NCBI GenBank assembly: GCA_027627225.1
Contig: JAPFQT010000164.1
Span: 18,501-82,500 of the forward strand
Direction of reading: 5' to 3'
From: Congeria kusceri
Taxonomy: Eukaryota > Mollusca > Bivalvia > Myida > Dreissenidae
DNA length: 64,000 nucleotides
Within the stretch, counting starts at the first letter, position 1, and every line of letters starts with the position of its first letter. Below are positions 1-12,000 of the stretch, piece after piece. Position numbers and translations under genes: made by a program. The notes under the pieces were generated by a model, which was not told the origin of the DNA, did no database searches, and worked only from the letters and a program-made list of their open reading frames with translations.

Positions 1-229
1 GGGACTTGCTGGATTATAGGAATATCTTCAGGTATTTTGTACATAATTAACAGGAAAACCAGACACTGATGTTTCTGTTATTTGTAAAAATAATGAGTTT
101 TTGTAACATGCAAGGGTGCTAGGCAGTCAAAAGAAGTCAACACATCTGTGTCACAACGACCACAACTCACGTGCATTTGATCATAATCTAATCACCTTGG
201 AAATATTTAACAAACTGTCATTGTGTCCG

Positions 230-499
230 TTTGTCAAACTCATATTGTATGATGCTTCATGGCATGCCACAAACTAAATATGAAAGCTCTCAGCCACGCA
301 GTTTCAGAGAAGGTTTTTAAAGTGTTCCTTTTTTAAATCTATATTTAGATAATTCCTGTGAAGTTTGGTAAAAATCTGCCCAGAGGTTTAGGATGAGAGG
401 TTGTTTGAATGAAAATATTGACGCGCGACGCACGACGGACAACGGAATAAAGGTGATTATAAAAGCTCACCACGAGCACGTTGTGCTCAGGTGAGCTAA
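230..499 (+). mobile_element. 3' part of satellite-filled element, family G
   Basis: This matches the last 270 bases of the longer copy ending near 8845: the same run of 'gaaagctctcagc', 'gtgaagtttggt' and 'aaatctgccca', then a GC-rich ACGACGGAC stretch. It ends in a stem-loop (GCTCACC ... GAGCAC / GTGCTC ... GGTGAGC) followed by TAA. The 5' end is not recognisable. No coding capacity is seen. Family membership rests on direct comparison with the copies at 3279 and 7705. Confidence 0.7.
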
Positions 500-1608
500 A
501 ACACGCATTTGGACGGGCGTAGCTATGTTATTTTTTTATCAAAACCCGGACGCGGGTCAGAAAAAATCGTGTTTACTTCGCAACAAAAAAATCATAATCA
601 GTTAAAACCATTCAACTGGTGTTCTTTGGACTATCGTGCACGTGCTGTCGTCGAGAAGCTTGTCACTCGTGTACCAGTCTATTTCAGATGTTTCAATCCA
701 ACATTAGACGCGTGACAAGCAGCAGACGCGCAGACAACAATTTGTGCAGACGACAGTTCTAGAAACCAGAAGGAATGATGTAGGCTACCGCGTAGAAGCG
801 GAAGTTAGGGTTGCATCGGGAGTTTTGTCGCGTATGACAGGAGACGCTATGCATGATCATATTTTTCATTAATAATATTTTTCACACACCTGTGAAGAAA
901 AGGATCTAATTTGTTACATTGGTAATTGTGAAGAATGTGATTGGCCAAAACGGTGTATCTTTGATGATCAAAGGAGAATCACAAAAGAATAGGATTTCAT
1001 TGCATATCAAACATTGGGTGCGATAAAAACTTCACAGAACATGTCAAGAATAAGATTGTGCAGTGTAAAGAATAAGAGCTCGATTGTCACACTGGGAAGA
1101 ATCGGATACTATTTTTCACAGATGTGAAAACATAATTTGTGAAAACTATGGTCCTTCAGCGCTATAGGACCTCCAGAGTGCAGGGCCACGGGGTCGACGG
1201 CTGCCCTTTTACATTGACACATTAATCACAAACAATACTTCGTAACATTTTAGATGATATGTGTATATTTCAATGAAACGATTTGACCATTAAGGGACAG
1301 AATAATGTGCATGGAGTATGAAACAATGAACAGTAATTCCGGGTACATGTTATAAAGGCGCGTCAGATTGAACAGTTTTTCCCACACGACGAAAACTTGC
1401 CAATACATTTAAAAGAAACATTTTAACTTTGTACATGACGAATGTCAGATAGATAAACGTGCAACATTCATACATTGAGTGTGTAATTTCAAGACGACAG
1501 CCATAATTATGTTGATAAAAAATCCCCTTATTGAAGGGTGGAAATAGAGTGAATACGTTATTCGAAACAAATTGCATTCATTCGCTATAGAACATCTATT
1601 AATATACT
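500..1608. other. No gene recognised
   Basis: Only short open frames without recognisable domains occur here. A palindromic motif of the form TTTTCACA-N-TGTGAAAA lies near 1113-1130, with a related motif near 880-895. These could be the remains of a small foldback element. Confidence 0.4.
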
Positions 1609-2560
1609 TAAGAAATAATGTTCGATTTAGAGTTGTTTATCGGCTAATAAATCACAATTTTGGGTTTTGATGCATAGGAATTAAACCACGAGGGCGTTAG
1701 AACGACACATCGTTGTTTATTAGCAGATAAACACAGATAATACGAAGAATATTTCGATTCTAACATGACCTGGTAACATATTCCGCAATTACAATCCGAA
1801 ATATATTTGACAGTTTCGGAACTTTTTTTCGGGTTGTTTATTGGTACCTTAGTTTAACAACGGTAAATATTGTTCTTAGTCTAGTATAGAAAACACAGTT
1901 CGTGTCATGTTAGAACATTACTTTTACATAACTTGCTAATGTTTTTATTTCCGCTGTGTAAGTTAAATTAAACAGCAGTTTTATATTGACACGCGCAGTT
2001 TTCTAAAGACAAAGAAGAAAATATTTCGTTGTAAAATAGCAAATAAACAACTCGCAAGTCGTAAAATATACTTTGCATTGTAATTGCAGAATATGTTGTC
2101 ATGTCATGTTAGAATCAAAATAATTTTCGCTTAATCGTTGTTTATCTGTAATAAAGAACGATTTTTCGTTCAGGTGCGCGAATATTCGATTTGATTAAAT
2201 TTTCGATTTATCGTTGTTTATCGGCCAATAAACAACGATTTGGAGTTCTGATGCGTATGCATTTAAAAAAAGGGCGTTGTTTAATAGCCACGCATCAGAA
2301 CGACAAAGAGTTGTTTATTGTCCGATGAACAATGATAATGCAAACATTATTTCGATTCTAACATGAATTGACAAATATAATTGCAATTGTAATAAAAACT
2401 ATATTTGTCTATGCTCCGCTCAGAATCGGGACTTCTTTTTGCATTTTTTATTGGGTAGTTTAACAACGATAATGTTGTTCTTTGTTTATAGAAAAATAAG
2501 CGAGTAGCATCAGCCGTTTTTATTTACAGATAAACAACTCTAAATCACAAATTATTTCTT
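1609..2560 (+). repeat. Cluster of foldback family F (two adjacent copies)
   Basis: Two copies of a roughly 300-bp repeat family, at about 1609-1918 and 2196-2509, with related pieces between and after them. Diagnostic pieces are the palindrome GTTGTTTAT-CGGCC-AATAAACAAC, the inverted pair TTCTGATGCGT / ACGCATCAGAA around AACGCCCTCGTG, the string CTCCGCTCAGAATCGGGACT, and a terminal TAGCGAGTATCATGTTAGAA. One half of each copy folds into a long hairpin. There is no ORF, so it must be non-autonomous. Other copies lie at 12001, 14343, 30752, 36896, 47002 and 49468. Confidence 0.75.
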
Positions 2561-3109
2561 AATTATACACGAATTCGTGTCGCCAAACAACGTGTGACCA
2601 AACTTACCGAGTATTTTCTCCACAGTTTATGTACCTATCAATGTTACAATATACTAATTCCAATCCTTGTGTAATATAATGTAAAAGCGATAACTTTAAC
2701 ACAAAATAAATGCAACATTTTGCGCATAGGGACCCTAATAACCATACCTTTTCTTAAAGAGCATTCTAAGCTGAATTGATTTAAGCAATAAAAAGGGTAT
2801 GTCATGTAATATGTAAGAAAGAACTCGACACTAAACAAACATGACTGTTTTATCACCATCTTTTTACCGGCTACTTTCTAGTTCAATGTAACCCGTCTAA
2901 GCGCAAGTGTCATACTGTAGTCTCCAATCTTAAAACATATCAGTGATTTATTATTGCATACCAATGCTTACCCTACCAACATCTCAAAAAAATATATCAA
3001 AGCAAGTGTCTAAATCTAAAAACATGTCTTCGAGTTAAGCTTGTTGATTTATTTAGAGAGGACAGCCCTACACGACTTATTTATTTAGTGTAATGTGACC
3101 TCAACATTT

Positions 3110-3192
3110 GGGGGAGGCGGGCAAACCCAGAGAATTTGACTGTCGGGAATTGCTTTCAGTCTCAAATCCCGTATATGCCCGCCGCTCCCCCC
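3110..3192. repeat. Short GC-rich inverted repeat
   Basis: The arms GGGGGAGGCGGGCA and TGCCCGCCGCTCCCCCC are inverted relative to each other with two small mismatches. A second, inner pair (TCGGGA / TCCCG) lies between them. The nested structure suggests a small foldback element. No target-site duplication could be fixed. Confidence 0.5.
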
Positions 3193-3278
3193 TGGGGAAA
3201 AATATTGATAGGTGCATTAAGTGTATACAATTGATTTACCGGTAGAGATATATTTGACAAGTATATCAAAGATAAAAT

Positions 3279-4455
3279 AAGAGGGCCAAATGGCCCCGGG
3301 TCGCTCACCTGAGTTGACTGAAACACAATAGCTCGTAAAAGGTTAATAGCGTATTCAGAGATGTGACCACTGACAGCAATGTTTTTAGTGAATCAAAACA
3401 ATTTGAGGAATTTAATAAATGGTAGAAATATTTATGTAAAATTATCTCAGAATCCAGCAAGCCGTTTCAGACAAGAACATTTTCAAAATGAATGTCAACC
3501 AAGGAACATTTGTGCAAATTTATTTTGAAATTCCGGTTGGTGGTTTCTGACAAGAAGATTTTCAAAGTTTTCTATATAACATGTAAGGACAATTGCCCAA
3601 CCCCTTGCCTGTCATAATTTTTACAAATCAAAATGATTTGAAGAAATTTGGTAGAGGATCACCCAAGGAACATTTCTGTAAAATTATTTTGAAATCCATT
3701 CAGCGGTTTCGGACAAGAAGTTTTTTTTCTAGTGTTCTATATAGCCATAGAAGGAAAACTGCCACGATCCCCCAGTGGCCATGTTTTTTAACGAATCAAA
3801 ATGATTTAAAGAAATTTGGTAGAGGGTCACCCAAGGAATATTTATGTTATTTTGAAATCTGGTCAGCGGTTTCTGAGAAGTTTTGTATATAGCTATATAA
3901 GAAAAAAAATCCTCTGGCGGTCTTTTTTTTAACGAATCAAAATGATTTGAAGACATTTGGTAAAGGGTCACAAAAGGAACTGTGAAATTATTTTGAAATC
4001 CGGCCAGCGGTTTCTGAGGAGAAGATTTTCACAGTTTTCTATATAGCTATATAAGTGAAACTGCACCACCCCCTAGCGGCCATGTTTTTTACGAAATCAA
4101 AATAATTTGGAAAAATTTAGTAAAGGGTCACCCAAGGAACATTTCTGTGAAATTATTTTAAAATCCAAGAGTGGTTTTGAACAAGAAGATTTTTTTAAGT
4201 TTTCCAGTTTTTTAGGGTTTTGGTTGCCATGGCAACCATAGTTTTCTAGATATTCAAATGAATTGAAGGACTTTGTTAAAGAACCATCCCAGGAACTTTC
4301 CTGCTAAGTTTGCTTAAAATCCGCCAAGCGGTTTCAGAGAAGAAGTTGTTTAAAGTAAACATATTGGCGACGACGACGACGACGGACAACGATGACGACG
4401 GACAGTGACTGACTAGAACAGCTCACCCTTAAGCACTTTGTGCTCGGTGAGCTAA
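3279..4455 (+). mobile_element. Satellite-filled element, family G, full length
   Basis: The start is AAGAGGGCCAAATGGCCC, a short palindrome, followed by GGTCGCTCACCTGAG. The core is five to six imperfect units of about 130-150 bp ('aaatgatttgaagaaatttggtag', 'cacccaaggaacat', 'cagcggtttc', 'tatatagc'). The end is a GACGAC-rich stretch and a stem-loop (GCTCACC ... AAGCACTTTGTGCT ... GGTGAGC) followed by TAA. The open frames inside (for example 3593-3892) are only the tandem unit read through. The architecture resembles Helentron-associated or pearl-type elements; that assignment is inference. Confidence 0.75.
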
Positions 4456-4894
4456 CAACAACAACATATTATGGTAAAACACGTGACCATATGTTTTATG
4501 GAGAACTTAGTTTTGTAAATACCTCACCGTTGTTTCACAATCATGTTTTTGTTGTAGATGCAAATGCACATATAATAAATCCTAGCGTTCTGTTAATACT
4601 ATTTTAACATGGAAACAGCACTTGATCCTGTTCACATTTTAAGTTTCATTTAACAAATCGAAGTTGTCGTTTGTGAAGTTTAACATATAATTTGACCCAA
4701 AATAAACATGTATCGATTCGCGATTAAGGTTTTTTGTCAACATGTAAAATTTTTTTTTTAATTTACCGCAATATTTTATAGAGAGAACACAAAATAATGC
4801 GTATGCGAAACATCTGCATAGCAATGACAACAATATATTTCCTGTCCTGTATAATTCCGTGCAGTATTAAATGAAGAAGTACAAACATTAAAGG
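4456..4894. other. No gene recognised
   Basis: AT-rich sequence with only short open frames. It lies between a family G element and a 26-bp minisatellite. Confidence 0.35.
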
Positions 4895-5190
4895 TGCTCA
4901 CTCGTGCTGGAAAATGTGACACAACCAAACAATGCAACGACGTGACACAACCAATCGACGCAACGACGTGACACACCAATAACCAAATGATACAACGACG
5001 TGACACAACCAAACGATGCAACGACGTGACACCAACCAACAATGCAAGCACGTGACACAACCAAACGATGCAACCACGTGACACAACCAAACGATGAAAT
5101 GAAGTGACACAATCAAGCGATGCAACGACTTGACACAACCAAAAGATGCAACAATGGCACAACCAAACGATGTGACACAACCAAATAATA
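4895..5190. repeat. 26-bp minisatellite, array A
   Basis: About eleven imperfect units of 26 bp, each with the core GTGACACAACCAA followed by a variable ACGATGCAACGAC. Because 26 is not a multiple of three, each unit is read in successive frames. The array happens to lack stops on the minus strand, so overlapping minus-strand frames rich in Cys, Val and Leu appear; these are artefacts. Related 26-bp arrays occur at 9440-10340 and 31800-32690. Confidence 0.85.
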
Positions 5191-5457
5191 ATAGTTAATC
5201 GATTGAAACGTTTTCTTTGATTTCAGGTGAAATAATTATTTATTAAACGATCTTTTCTTTGAATAATGGAACAAAGAGTATTTATTCAACCACACGAGCA
5301 ATAATTTAAGGAAGATTTTTATAATGGAGCAATAGAAAGAAAGCGGATAACCTCGCATATTAGCATATAATTATATACTCAACCCCAAAAAAGAAACATG
5401 ACACTTCATAATTTGATACATTCTTTTAAGTTAAACCGATTTTAAGCAAGTGCAGTA

Positions 5458-5675
5458 AAGAGTAACTCTGTTAAAATACAAAACAGAGTTATGGGGAATG
5501 CTGCATCTGAAACTGGAGTTGGTGACAAAGGTATATTCCAAGTTTCAGGTTAATAACTAACTTACGATTCGTAGATTTGAAGGCATAAGACTTTATCTAA
5601 AACATTGACCAAAATTTAGACGCGTTAACCAGGGCGAGTAGGAAAGCTCACCAACTCTTCAAATATTCGAGCTAA
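5458..5675 (+). mobile_element. 3' part of satellite-filled element, family T
   Basis: One internal unit ('gagttatggggaatgctgcat ... gttggtgacaaaggtatattccaagtttcag') is followed by the family T terminus: 'gagtaggaaagctcacc', a CTTCAAATATTCGAG stem and GCTAA. The 5' end is missing. It matches the copies ending at 17056 and 24689. Confidence 0.7.
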
Positions 5676-5763
5676 TATCAGTGCTCCGGATAAGCTTTTG
5701 GACTTTGTGCAAATGTACGCTTACCTCTGCAAATTTGGGAGTAAATGTACACTCTCTAGAATT

Positions 5764-5781
5764 GGGGGGGGGGGGGGGGGG
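5764..5781. repeat. Poly-G tract of 18 bases
   Basis: An uninterrupted run of G flanked on both sides by near copies of GTAAATGTACACTCT, so the tract lies between two direct repeats. It may be polymorphic or G-quadruplex forming. Exact length is a likely sequencing uncertainty. Confidence 0.85.
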
Positions 5782-5835
5782 TAAATGTACACTCTATGAA
5801 GGATTAGCGGGGTTAAATTTGCATCCAATAATACA

Positions 5836-6100
5836 TTACGATACTACTATCACTACTCTGTTGCTGCTGCTGGTACTACTACTGCTACTACTTATACTAC
5901 TTATACTACGTATACTACTTATACTACTACCTTCTTATACTACTACTACTACTACTACTACTGCTGCTGCTACTGCTACTGCTACTAGTACTAGTACTGC
6001 TACTACTAGTACTGATGCTGCTGCTGCTGCTACTGCTACTGCTACTACTACTACTACTACAGCTACTACTACTACTAGTTATAATAATAATAATAATAAC
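5836..6100. repeat. Trinucleotide microsatellite (ACT/GCT, then AAT)
   Basis: A long run of ACT and GCT triplets with TAT and AGT variants, ending in several AAT triplets. It produces open frames on both strands (poly-Thr/Ala one way, poly-Ser the other). The composition is entirely explained by the repeat, so these are not called as genes. Confidence 0.9.
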
Positions 6101-6115
6101 AGCAACACCATTTGA

Positions 6116-6942
6116 ATACCATAATGGTACAATTGAGAATTCAGAACATTTAAAGACTGTTATTGCTGGAAATAACAACTCCACATTGAGGTAGGCATGC
6201 CTGTCCATATTTTCTTTTTTTTCTTTCAGAACGAACATCGGAAAACATTGTGCGTAAATGTACACCCAATTCTATTGTTCTGTGCGTATTTTCAAATGTT
6301 CTGTGAGTAATTTACGCGTGTACGCGCCTTATCTGGGACTCTGGGCTAAAACAACAATCATATAACTGTTTATAAAATATGTTGTTTAAAAAAGATACAT
6401 TCTTAGTAGCGAATATTACAGAAATAAATGAACTAAAATTTTACCCGTAAAATACACAAAATACAAATAAATTATCATAAGCCAAATTAATTTATGTTGG
6501 TAAAATATTATTTTACTCAATCAATATTTTAATTAATTTTGTATTCGCTGGTAAAACAATACGACTATATAATTTTATACAAATCTGAACTTCCAATGAA
6601 TTTAGATTGTTTTGAAAGCATTAACACTAAATAGTATAATCAGGTCGCGTAGCCTAAGGGAAGCAACTGCTGCAAGGAACTCACCACGAAGTAACATTGA
6701 GTTGTCTTCCGTGCTATTTAGGTAGTGCGTTCGCCAACACAATATTAATGTAAAGAGCCGTATTATATTATTATAATACCTGAATTGTTTTTATTTTTAT
6801 GACATTTTATTATTTTCCATAATTTGCTTGACTGTTCAATTATGAGTTAGTTACTAGCAGGCATTACTTTTATTGCTGTTAAACAAAGTGCAACGTTTTA
6901 TCGAAAACGCATCGGGTAATACGATGAAGTCGTAGGAATTAA
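6116..6942. other. No gene recognised
   Basis: AT-rich sequence. 'GTAAATGTACAC', also found beside the poly-G tract, recurs near 6253. No domain or RNA gene is seen. Confidence 0.35.
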
Positions 6943-7288
6943 AGGAACAGTTCACAGTTTTTGGTTGTGAGAAATAGTTATCAAACACTGACTTTTGTTT
7001 GTCCTATAATATATTTATTGTTCATATTTCACAATTTGGAATGCACATTGATCGTGCAAAGTTAAACGTTTGACGAATATTTGTTATTTTTTGAGGATAA
7101 TTGCTACCTGGTAGACATAGCCTAGTAATTTTTTGCACAAAAAGGCAGAACAAATATCAACATAATTATGTTTTGCAACCAAAACAGAATAACAGACAAA
7201 CGTTTTGATACGCAGATTCTACAAATTTCTGTTTTGAAATTCCCTTTTTGAGAATTATTATCCAACCCTAAACTACGAAACTGTCCCT
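6943..7288. mobile_element. TTAA-flanked MITE (uninterrupted copy)
   Basis: The element starts AGGAACAGTTCACAG and ends GAAACTGTCCCT, an imperfect terminal inverted repeat. It is flanked on both sides by TTAA. No ORF. TTAA target duplication is typical of piggyBac and Kolobok superfamilies; the superfamily is inferred only from that. The interior ('ttgttcatatttcacaattt', 'tagacatagcctagta', 'ttttgcaaccaaaacag') matches the interrupted copy at 23826-24802, for which this copy is the empty-site reference. Confidence 0.75.
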
Positions 7289-7704
7289 TTAAATCGATAT
7301 ATACGAATTAATTAAACGTGACATTTAACGGCATAACATGAATTATCTAAGGAGTTGTTAATGTCATTTTAAACTATGATGTGACATTTGGTGAACGTGT
7401 ATTTGTTGTTGTTTGTCTGCGAAATCTGACTGATTAAAAACTCCAGCAAATCAAACCCCAAATAAAACTGTGTAAACTGCAATTACCTATGCTTAGGCAG
7501 TATTGCCTACATGTATTGTATATGGACACTATTAAACAACAGCCCCAATGCAGTTGACTCACAGATCATACGAGGTACGTACATGTGTATATTAATTGTA
7601 GTAGTACAGTGCTTGTTCTTCCACACTCGTACAGACAATTTGACATCACCATAAACTGCTGACATTACAATTTGACAAACAAACTTTTTGCGACGTAAAG
7701 TAAA
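7289..7704. other. No gene recognised
   Basis: AT-rich sequence with no recognisable coding or RNA feature. Confidence 0.35.
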
Positions 7705-8845
7705 GACAAGAGGGCCACGATGGCCCTAGGTCGCTCACGTGAGTTTAAGGCATCCCAGTTTTGACCCCAGGGGCATCATTTGAACAATCTTTGTTGAAGA
7801 CTGGTATACAATGTTACATACCAAATATGAAACCACTGAGATTTACGGTTTCACAGGAGAAGATTCTTGAAGTAATTTTGCTAGTGAAGTCTATACAAAC
7901 AATGTGACCCCCGGGGCGTGGCCAGTTTTGACCCCAGGGCATCATTTGAACAATCTTTGTAGAAGACCCCTATACAATGTTACCAACCAAATAACAAACC
8001 TCTGGGCCTCTGCGGTTTCAGAGAAGAAAATTTTCAAAGTCATTCAGCTATTGAAGTCTATAAAAACAATGTGACCCCGGGGCGTGGCCAGTTTTTACCC
8101 CAAGAGCATAATTTGAACAATCTTTGTAGAGGACCAATATGCAATGTTACATACCAAATATGAGACGATTTTTGCAGTAATTTTGCTATTTAAGTCTATA
8201 TAATCCATGTGACCCCGGGGCGTGGATAGTTTAAACCCCAGGGGTATCCATTTGAACAATTTTTGTAGAGGACCCCTTTACAATGTTACCATCCAAATAC
8301 CAAACTTCTCGACCTTGCGGTTTCGGAGGAGAAGACATTTAGCTATTTAAGTCTATAGAAACAATGTGACCCCCAGGGCGTGGCCAGTTTTGACCCCAGG
8401 GCATCATTTGAACAATCTTTGTATAGGACCACAATACAATGTTACCAACCAAATACCAAACCTCTAGGCCCTGCGGTTTCAGAGGAGAAGACTTTAAAAG
8501 TCATTTTGCAATACAAGTCTATATAAACCATGTGACCCCTGGGGCGTGGTAAGTTTTGACCCCAGGGGCATCATTTGAACAATCTTTGTAAACGACCACT
8601 AGAGGATGCCAAATACCAAATATGAAAGCTCTCAGCTATGCAGTTTAAGATGAGATTTTTTTTTAAAGTTTTCACTTTTTAAATATATTTTTAGCTCTGG
8701 TGACCTACATATGCAGCGGACCAAACGATTTGAACAATTATGAAAGAGGGTCACCCAATGATTATTCCTGTGAAGTTTGGTGAAAATCTGCCCAGCGGTT
8801 TAGGAGATGTTGTTTGAATGATCACGCTGTGCTCAGGTAAGCTAA
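7705..8845 (+). mobile_element. Satellite-filled element, family G, full length
   Basis: The start is ACAAGAGGGCCACGATGGCC, which contains the family palindrome, then GGTCGCTCACGTGAG. The core is about five units of roughly 150-160 bp ('gtgaccccggggcgtggccag', 'ttttgaccccagggcatcatt', 'gaacaatctttgtagaggacc', 'aatgttaccaaccaaatacc', 'tgcggtttcagaggagaag'). The end repeats the copy at 230-499 and finishes at a degraded hairpin and GCTAA. Its internal unit is unrelated to that of the copy at 3279 although the ends agree. Confidence 0.8.
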
Positions 8846-9134
8846 AAAGTGTTAATGATGTGCACGATTTTAGATACAACACTTCATCAATGTTAACGAA
8901 TCGTCATATATACATATAACGGCAAAGCAAAAGAGGTGTGTGCAAAAAATATGCGTAAAACACAAATATTATAAAATCCCCGTATTCGTTTAACTGTTTT
9001 CATATTCTTGTCGATATACTGTTCCTTTAAATTACACACGCACGAAATATCGTTGCATTTGAACAACAATAAATAACTATCGAATCAACATGCGTACATG
9101 GTTTAACAGCAGCGGGACAAGCGTCAATATAACC
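8846..9134. other. No gene; fragment of a TTAA MITE end
   Basis: Near 9017 the string ACTGTTCCTTTAA resembles the right end of the TTAA-flanked MITEs, but no matching left end was found. Nothing else is recognised. Confidence 0.3.
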
Positions 9135-9350
9135 GTCTCCATAGCCTAGTGATTAGGGCGTTCGCATACGGAGCGGGAAGTCGAAGGTTCGTGTCTCGCC
9201 CAGGGCTTGTTCTGATATGGCCGGTTGTCTACCCAGCAGCCAGTTAAATCGAAGGGTACCGATTGCCTTTCTGCCGATGGGCCCGTCATATAGGATAGGA
9301 ATTGGGAGTAAAGGTGTTTATCAGTAACGGAGTTTCTTAAGTAAAAACTG
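9135..9350 (+). mobile_element. tRNA-derived SINE-like element
   Basis: The head has a Pol III A-box-like TAGCCTAGTGATTAGGGC and, about 30 bases on, a B-box-like GGTTCGTGTCTCG, as in tRNA-derived SINEs. A non-tRNA body follows ('gggcttgttctgatatggcc ... ccgatgggcccgtc'). No clear poly-A or target duplication could be fixed. The family was not identified. Confidence 0.55.
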
Positions 9351-9439
9351 GATGGCCTTTATTCGCTAGATGTGATACAGTAATACAAACACTTTACTTT
9401 AATTTATAGAAGTCAACATAACAGGAAACATGCGCACCA

Positions 9440-10340
9440 TGACAGTTTATCCAACCAAGCGACACAACAGCGTAAGACAACCAGGCGATACAACAGCGTA
9501 AGACAACCAGGCGATACTACAGCGTAAGACAACCAGGCGACACAACAGCGTAAGACAACCAGGCGACACAACAGCGTAGGGCAACCAGGCGACACAACGA
9601 CGTAACACAATCAGGCAACACAACAGCGTAAAATATTCACAACAAAACGACACGACGATGGGTCTCAACCAAGAGACACAACGACAGAACTCAACTAAGA
9701 GAAACAACAACACAACGACTGAACTCAACCAAATGACAAAACGACGGAAAACAACCAAGCGACACAAAGGCTAAACACAACAAAGCGACACAAGGGCCGG
9801 ACACAACCAAGCGACACAACGACGGAATTCAACGAAGAGACACAACGAGAGAAGTCAACCAGGCGTCACAACAATGGGATACATCCACGCGACACAACGA
9901 CGGAACACAACCAAGCGAAACAACGAAAGAAACTCAACCAAGCAAAACAACGACGGAATACAACCAAGCAACACAACGACGGAAGTCAACCAAGCGCCAC
10001 ACCAACCGAATACATCCAAGCGTCACAACGACGGAACTCAACCAAGCGACACAACAATGGAACACAATCAGGCGACACAACGACGGAACACAGCCAAGGA
10101 CACAAAGCCCGGACACAGCCAAGCGAAACAACGACGGAACTCAACCAAGCGAAACAACGACGGAATACAACCAAGCAACACAACGACGGAAGTCAACCAA
10201 GCGCCACACCAACCGAATACATCCAAACGTCACAACGACGGAACTCAACCAAGCGACACAACAATGGAACACAATCAGGCGACACAACGACGGAATACAG
10301 CCAAGCGACACAACGACTGCCAGACACAATTATGCGACAT
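9440..10340. repeat. 26-bp minisatellite, array B, with 207-bp higher-order copy
   Basis: About 34 units of 26 bp. The left third is built on CAACCAGGCGACACAACAGC, the rest on CAACCAAGCGACACAACGAC. A block of eight units from about 9955 recurs nearly unchanged 207 bases later (from 10162), a higher-order duplication. Stop-free frames on both strands, including a 166-residue + frame at 9874-10374, are by-products of the repeat. Confidence 0.88.
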
Positions 10341-10557
10341 AACGTTTCATGAACCTAGCTTGTGCACATGTTGAGTTATCGAAGGATCAAGGCTTTCACT
10401 GACAGACGGACGGACGGTCCACTATGACTTCAGATTGTTTTTACAATGCTCACTTTCTTCGTTGAATTTTACAACATCATTATCATACACGAAATAAAGT
10501 TGCAGAATGATTATTTCTATGTGCTCAATTACCATAACGTTTGTTCCAATATCATCA

Positions 10558-10735
10558 TGTCGCAGTGATGTAATTTATGTGATATCCGCCTTTCGACCGG
10601 AAGATCGTGAGTTTGATTCCTACTCCGGCAGCCTTCGAATTATCTTACTTAAAACTCAACGCGTAGTGGTTCTTCCCAGGAAACGGACTTGAAAGTGTCT
10701 CAAAATTCATTTGAATTTCGACACTCGATCTTTAA
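10558..10735 (+). mobile_element. SINE family S, diverged copy
   Basis: It has a tRNA-like head (GATATCCGCC ... GAGTTTGATTCC) and a body with 'gtggttcttcccaggaaacg' and 'acttgaaagtgtct'. It aligns piece by piece with the better-preserved minus-strand copy at 48402-48600 and with 29018-29165. No ORF of its own; an open frame across it is incidental. Confidence 0.6.
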
Positions 10736-11189
10736 TATCTAAATGTAATTTTAAACTAAACTTGACAGTCCATAATGACATTAAATTTTGTTTGTACAAT
10801 GCTGACTTTCTTTGTGAATGTTTTTTCCAATTAAAATCAGCATAGGAGAAAAAAGCAGAGTAACTCTTGTTGTTGTACAAATACTTGTGTTGCCAAAGCA
10901 ACCACAATTTAGTAAGACGTAGAAGGAAAACAATGTGTATTATCACCTCGTTGCTCACTCATTAAACACATCAAGTTATTGCAGGATCTACATTTTCTCG
11001 GAGAAAGAGACAGTTATTACTTCTGGGACCATATTCCAGAGAAACACGTTAAGTAGAATCCTACTCTTATATCACCATTTTTCATTAATTCCACGAAATT
11101 GGCTTAGTATGTATTAATTTTCAATTTATTATAAATTATTGTTTACACAACTGTAAAGGAACTCATAAATTTAAAATGCTGTATATAAA
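10736..11189. other. No gene recognised
   Basis: AT-rich sequence; short open frames only. Confidence 0.35.
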
Positions 11190-11776
11190 ACAAGAGCTGT
11201 TTGTGAAAAAAGTAATGCCCCCTCTAGGTTAAAATGGCTAAGAAGGCTAATTTAGATAATCAAGGGCCATAACTCCACAGATACTTCGACGATTTGGTTA
11301 ATTATCTAACTTTACGGAGATAATACGCCTACAAAGATTTTAACGAAGTTTGGTGAAGATCGGCTATGAACTGTCGGATTTAGAGAATATAAACGGCTAA
11401 AAAGGCAAATTAATTTTAGATCATTCACTGACCATAACTCCGCAATTCCAGGGCCGATTTGGCTGATTATTGAACTTGATCAGATATTATTATAACAAAC
11501 ATTTTCATGAAGTTTGGTTAAGATCGGATGAATGCTGTTGGACTTAGAAAGCCAAAACGACTAAAAAGGCCAATTTCAGATAATTCAAGGACAATAACTA
11601 AAAAATGTCTGTGGCAATTTGGCCAATAATTGAACATGACCTACCGTAGACCGTATATATCATTATTAGGGATGTCAACGAATAATCGAATATTCGAATA
11701 TTAAATACCGAAAGACAGACCGACAGACTTTAGCAAGCCATCTTCGAAGGATGGGGGGGGGGGGGGTCATAATAAT
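11190..11776 (+). mobile_element. Satellite-filled element, family C
   Basis: The start is ACAAGAGCTGTTTGTG followed by AATGCCCCC. The core is about three units of roughly 155 bp ('gaagtttggtgaagatcgg', 'ctgttggacttagagag', 'caagggccataactccac'). A string GGGATGTCAACGAATA with repeated TCGAATAT near 11670 may be a small hAT-type insertion. The end is a stem-loop (CCATC TTCGAAG GATGG), a G run and CATAATAATA. Confidence 0.7.
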
Positions 11777-12000
11777 AGCTTTCAAAAATTGGAACTAAAT
11801 ATTTTAAAGTAACCTTAAAATGTTTCTGGAATAGGGCTACATATTCCCTTTATAAAATGTTGCTAAGACAAGTATGTCTCATGATCTGTACAATAGTATC
11901 GGATTGGTAATAAATTAAAATTATTATTATCATTACGGTATTTTTATTTTTATTATTATTATTGTTACCGATGATGATACTAAGACATTTTTAAACTAAT

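Noticed and set aside
3593..3892. 99-codon frame with an internal repeat (TNQNDLKKFGRGSPKE twice)
   Set aside because: The repeated peptide is the tandem unit of a satellite-filled element, also open on the minus strand.
4776..5180. 134-codon minus-strand frame rich in Cys, Val and Leu
   Set aside because: It is the 26-bp array A read on the minus strand; two other frames of the same strand are open too.
5681..6115. 144-codon frame with poly-Leu, poly-Thr and poly-Ala, and the opposite poly-Ser frame
   Set aside because: Produced by the ACT/GCT microsatellite.
9874..10374. 166-codon open frame and several minus-strand frames
   Set aside because: All are within the 26-bp array B; both strands are open at once, which is expected for a stop-free tandem repeat and not for a gene.
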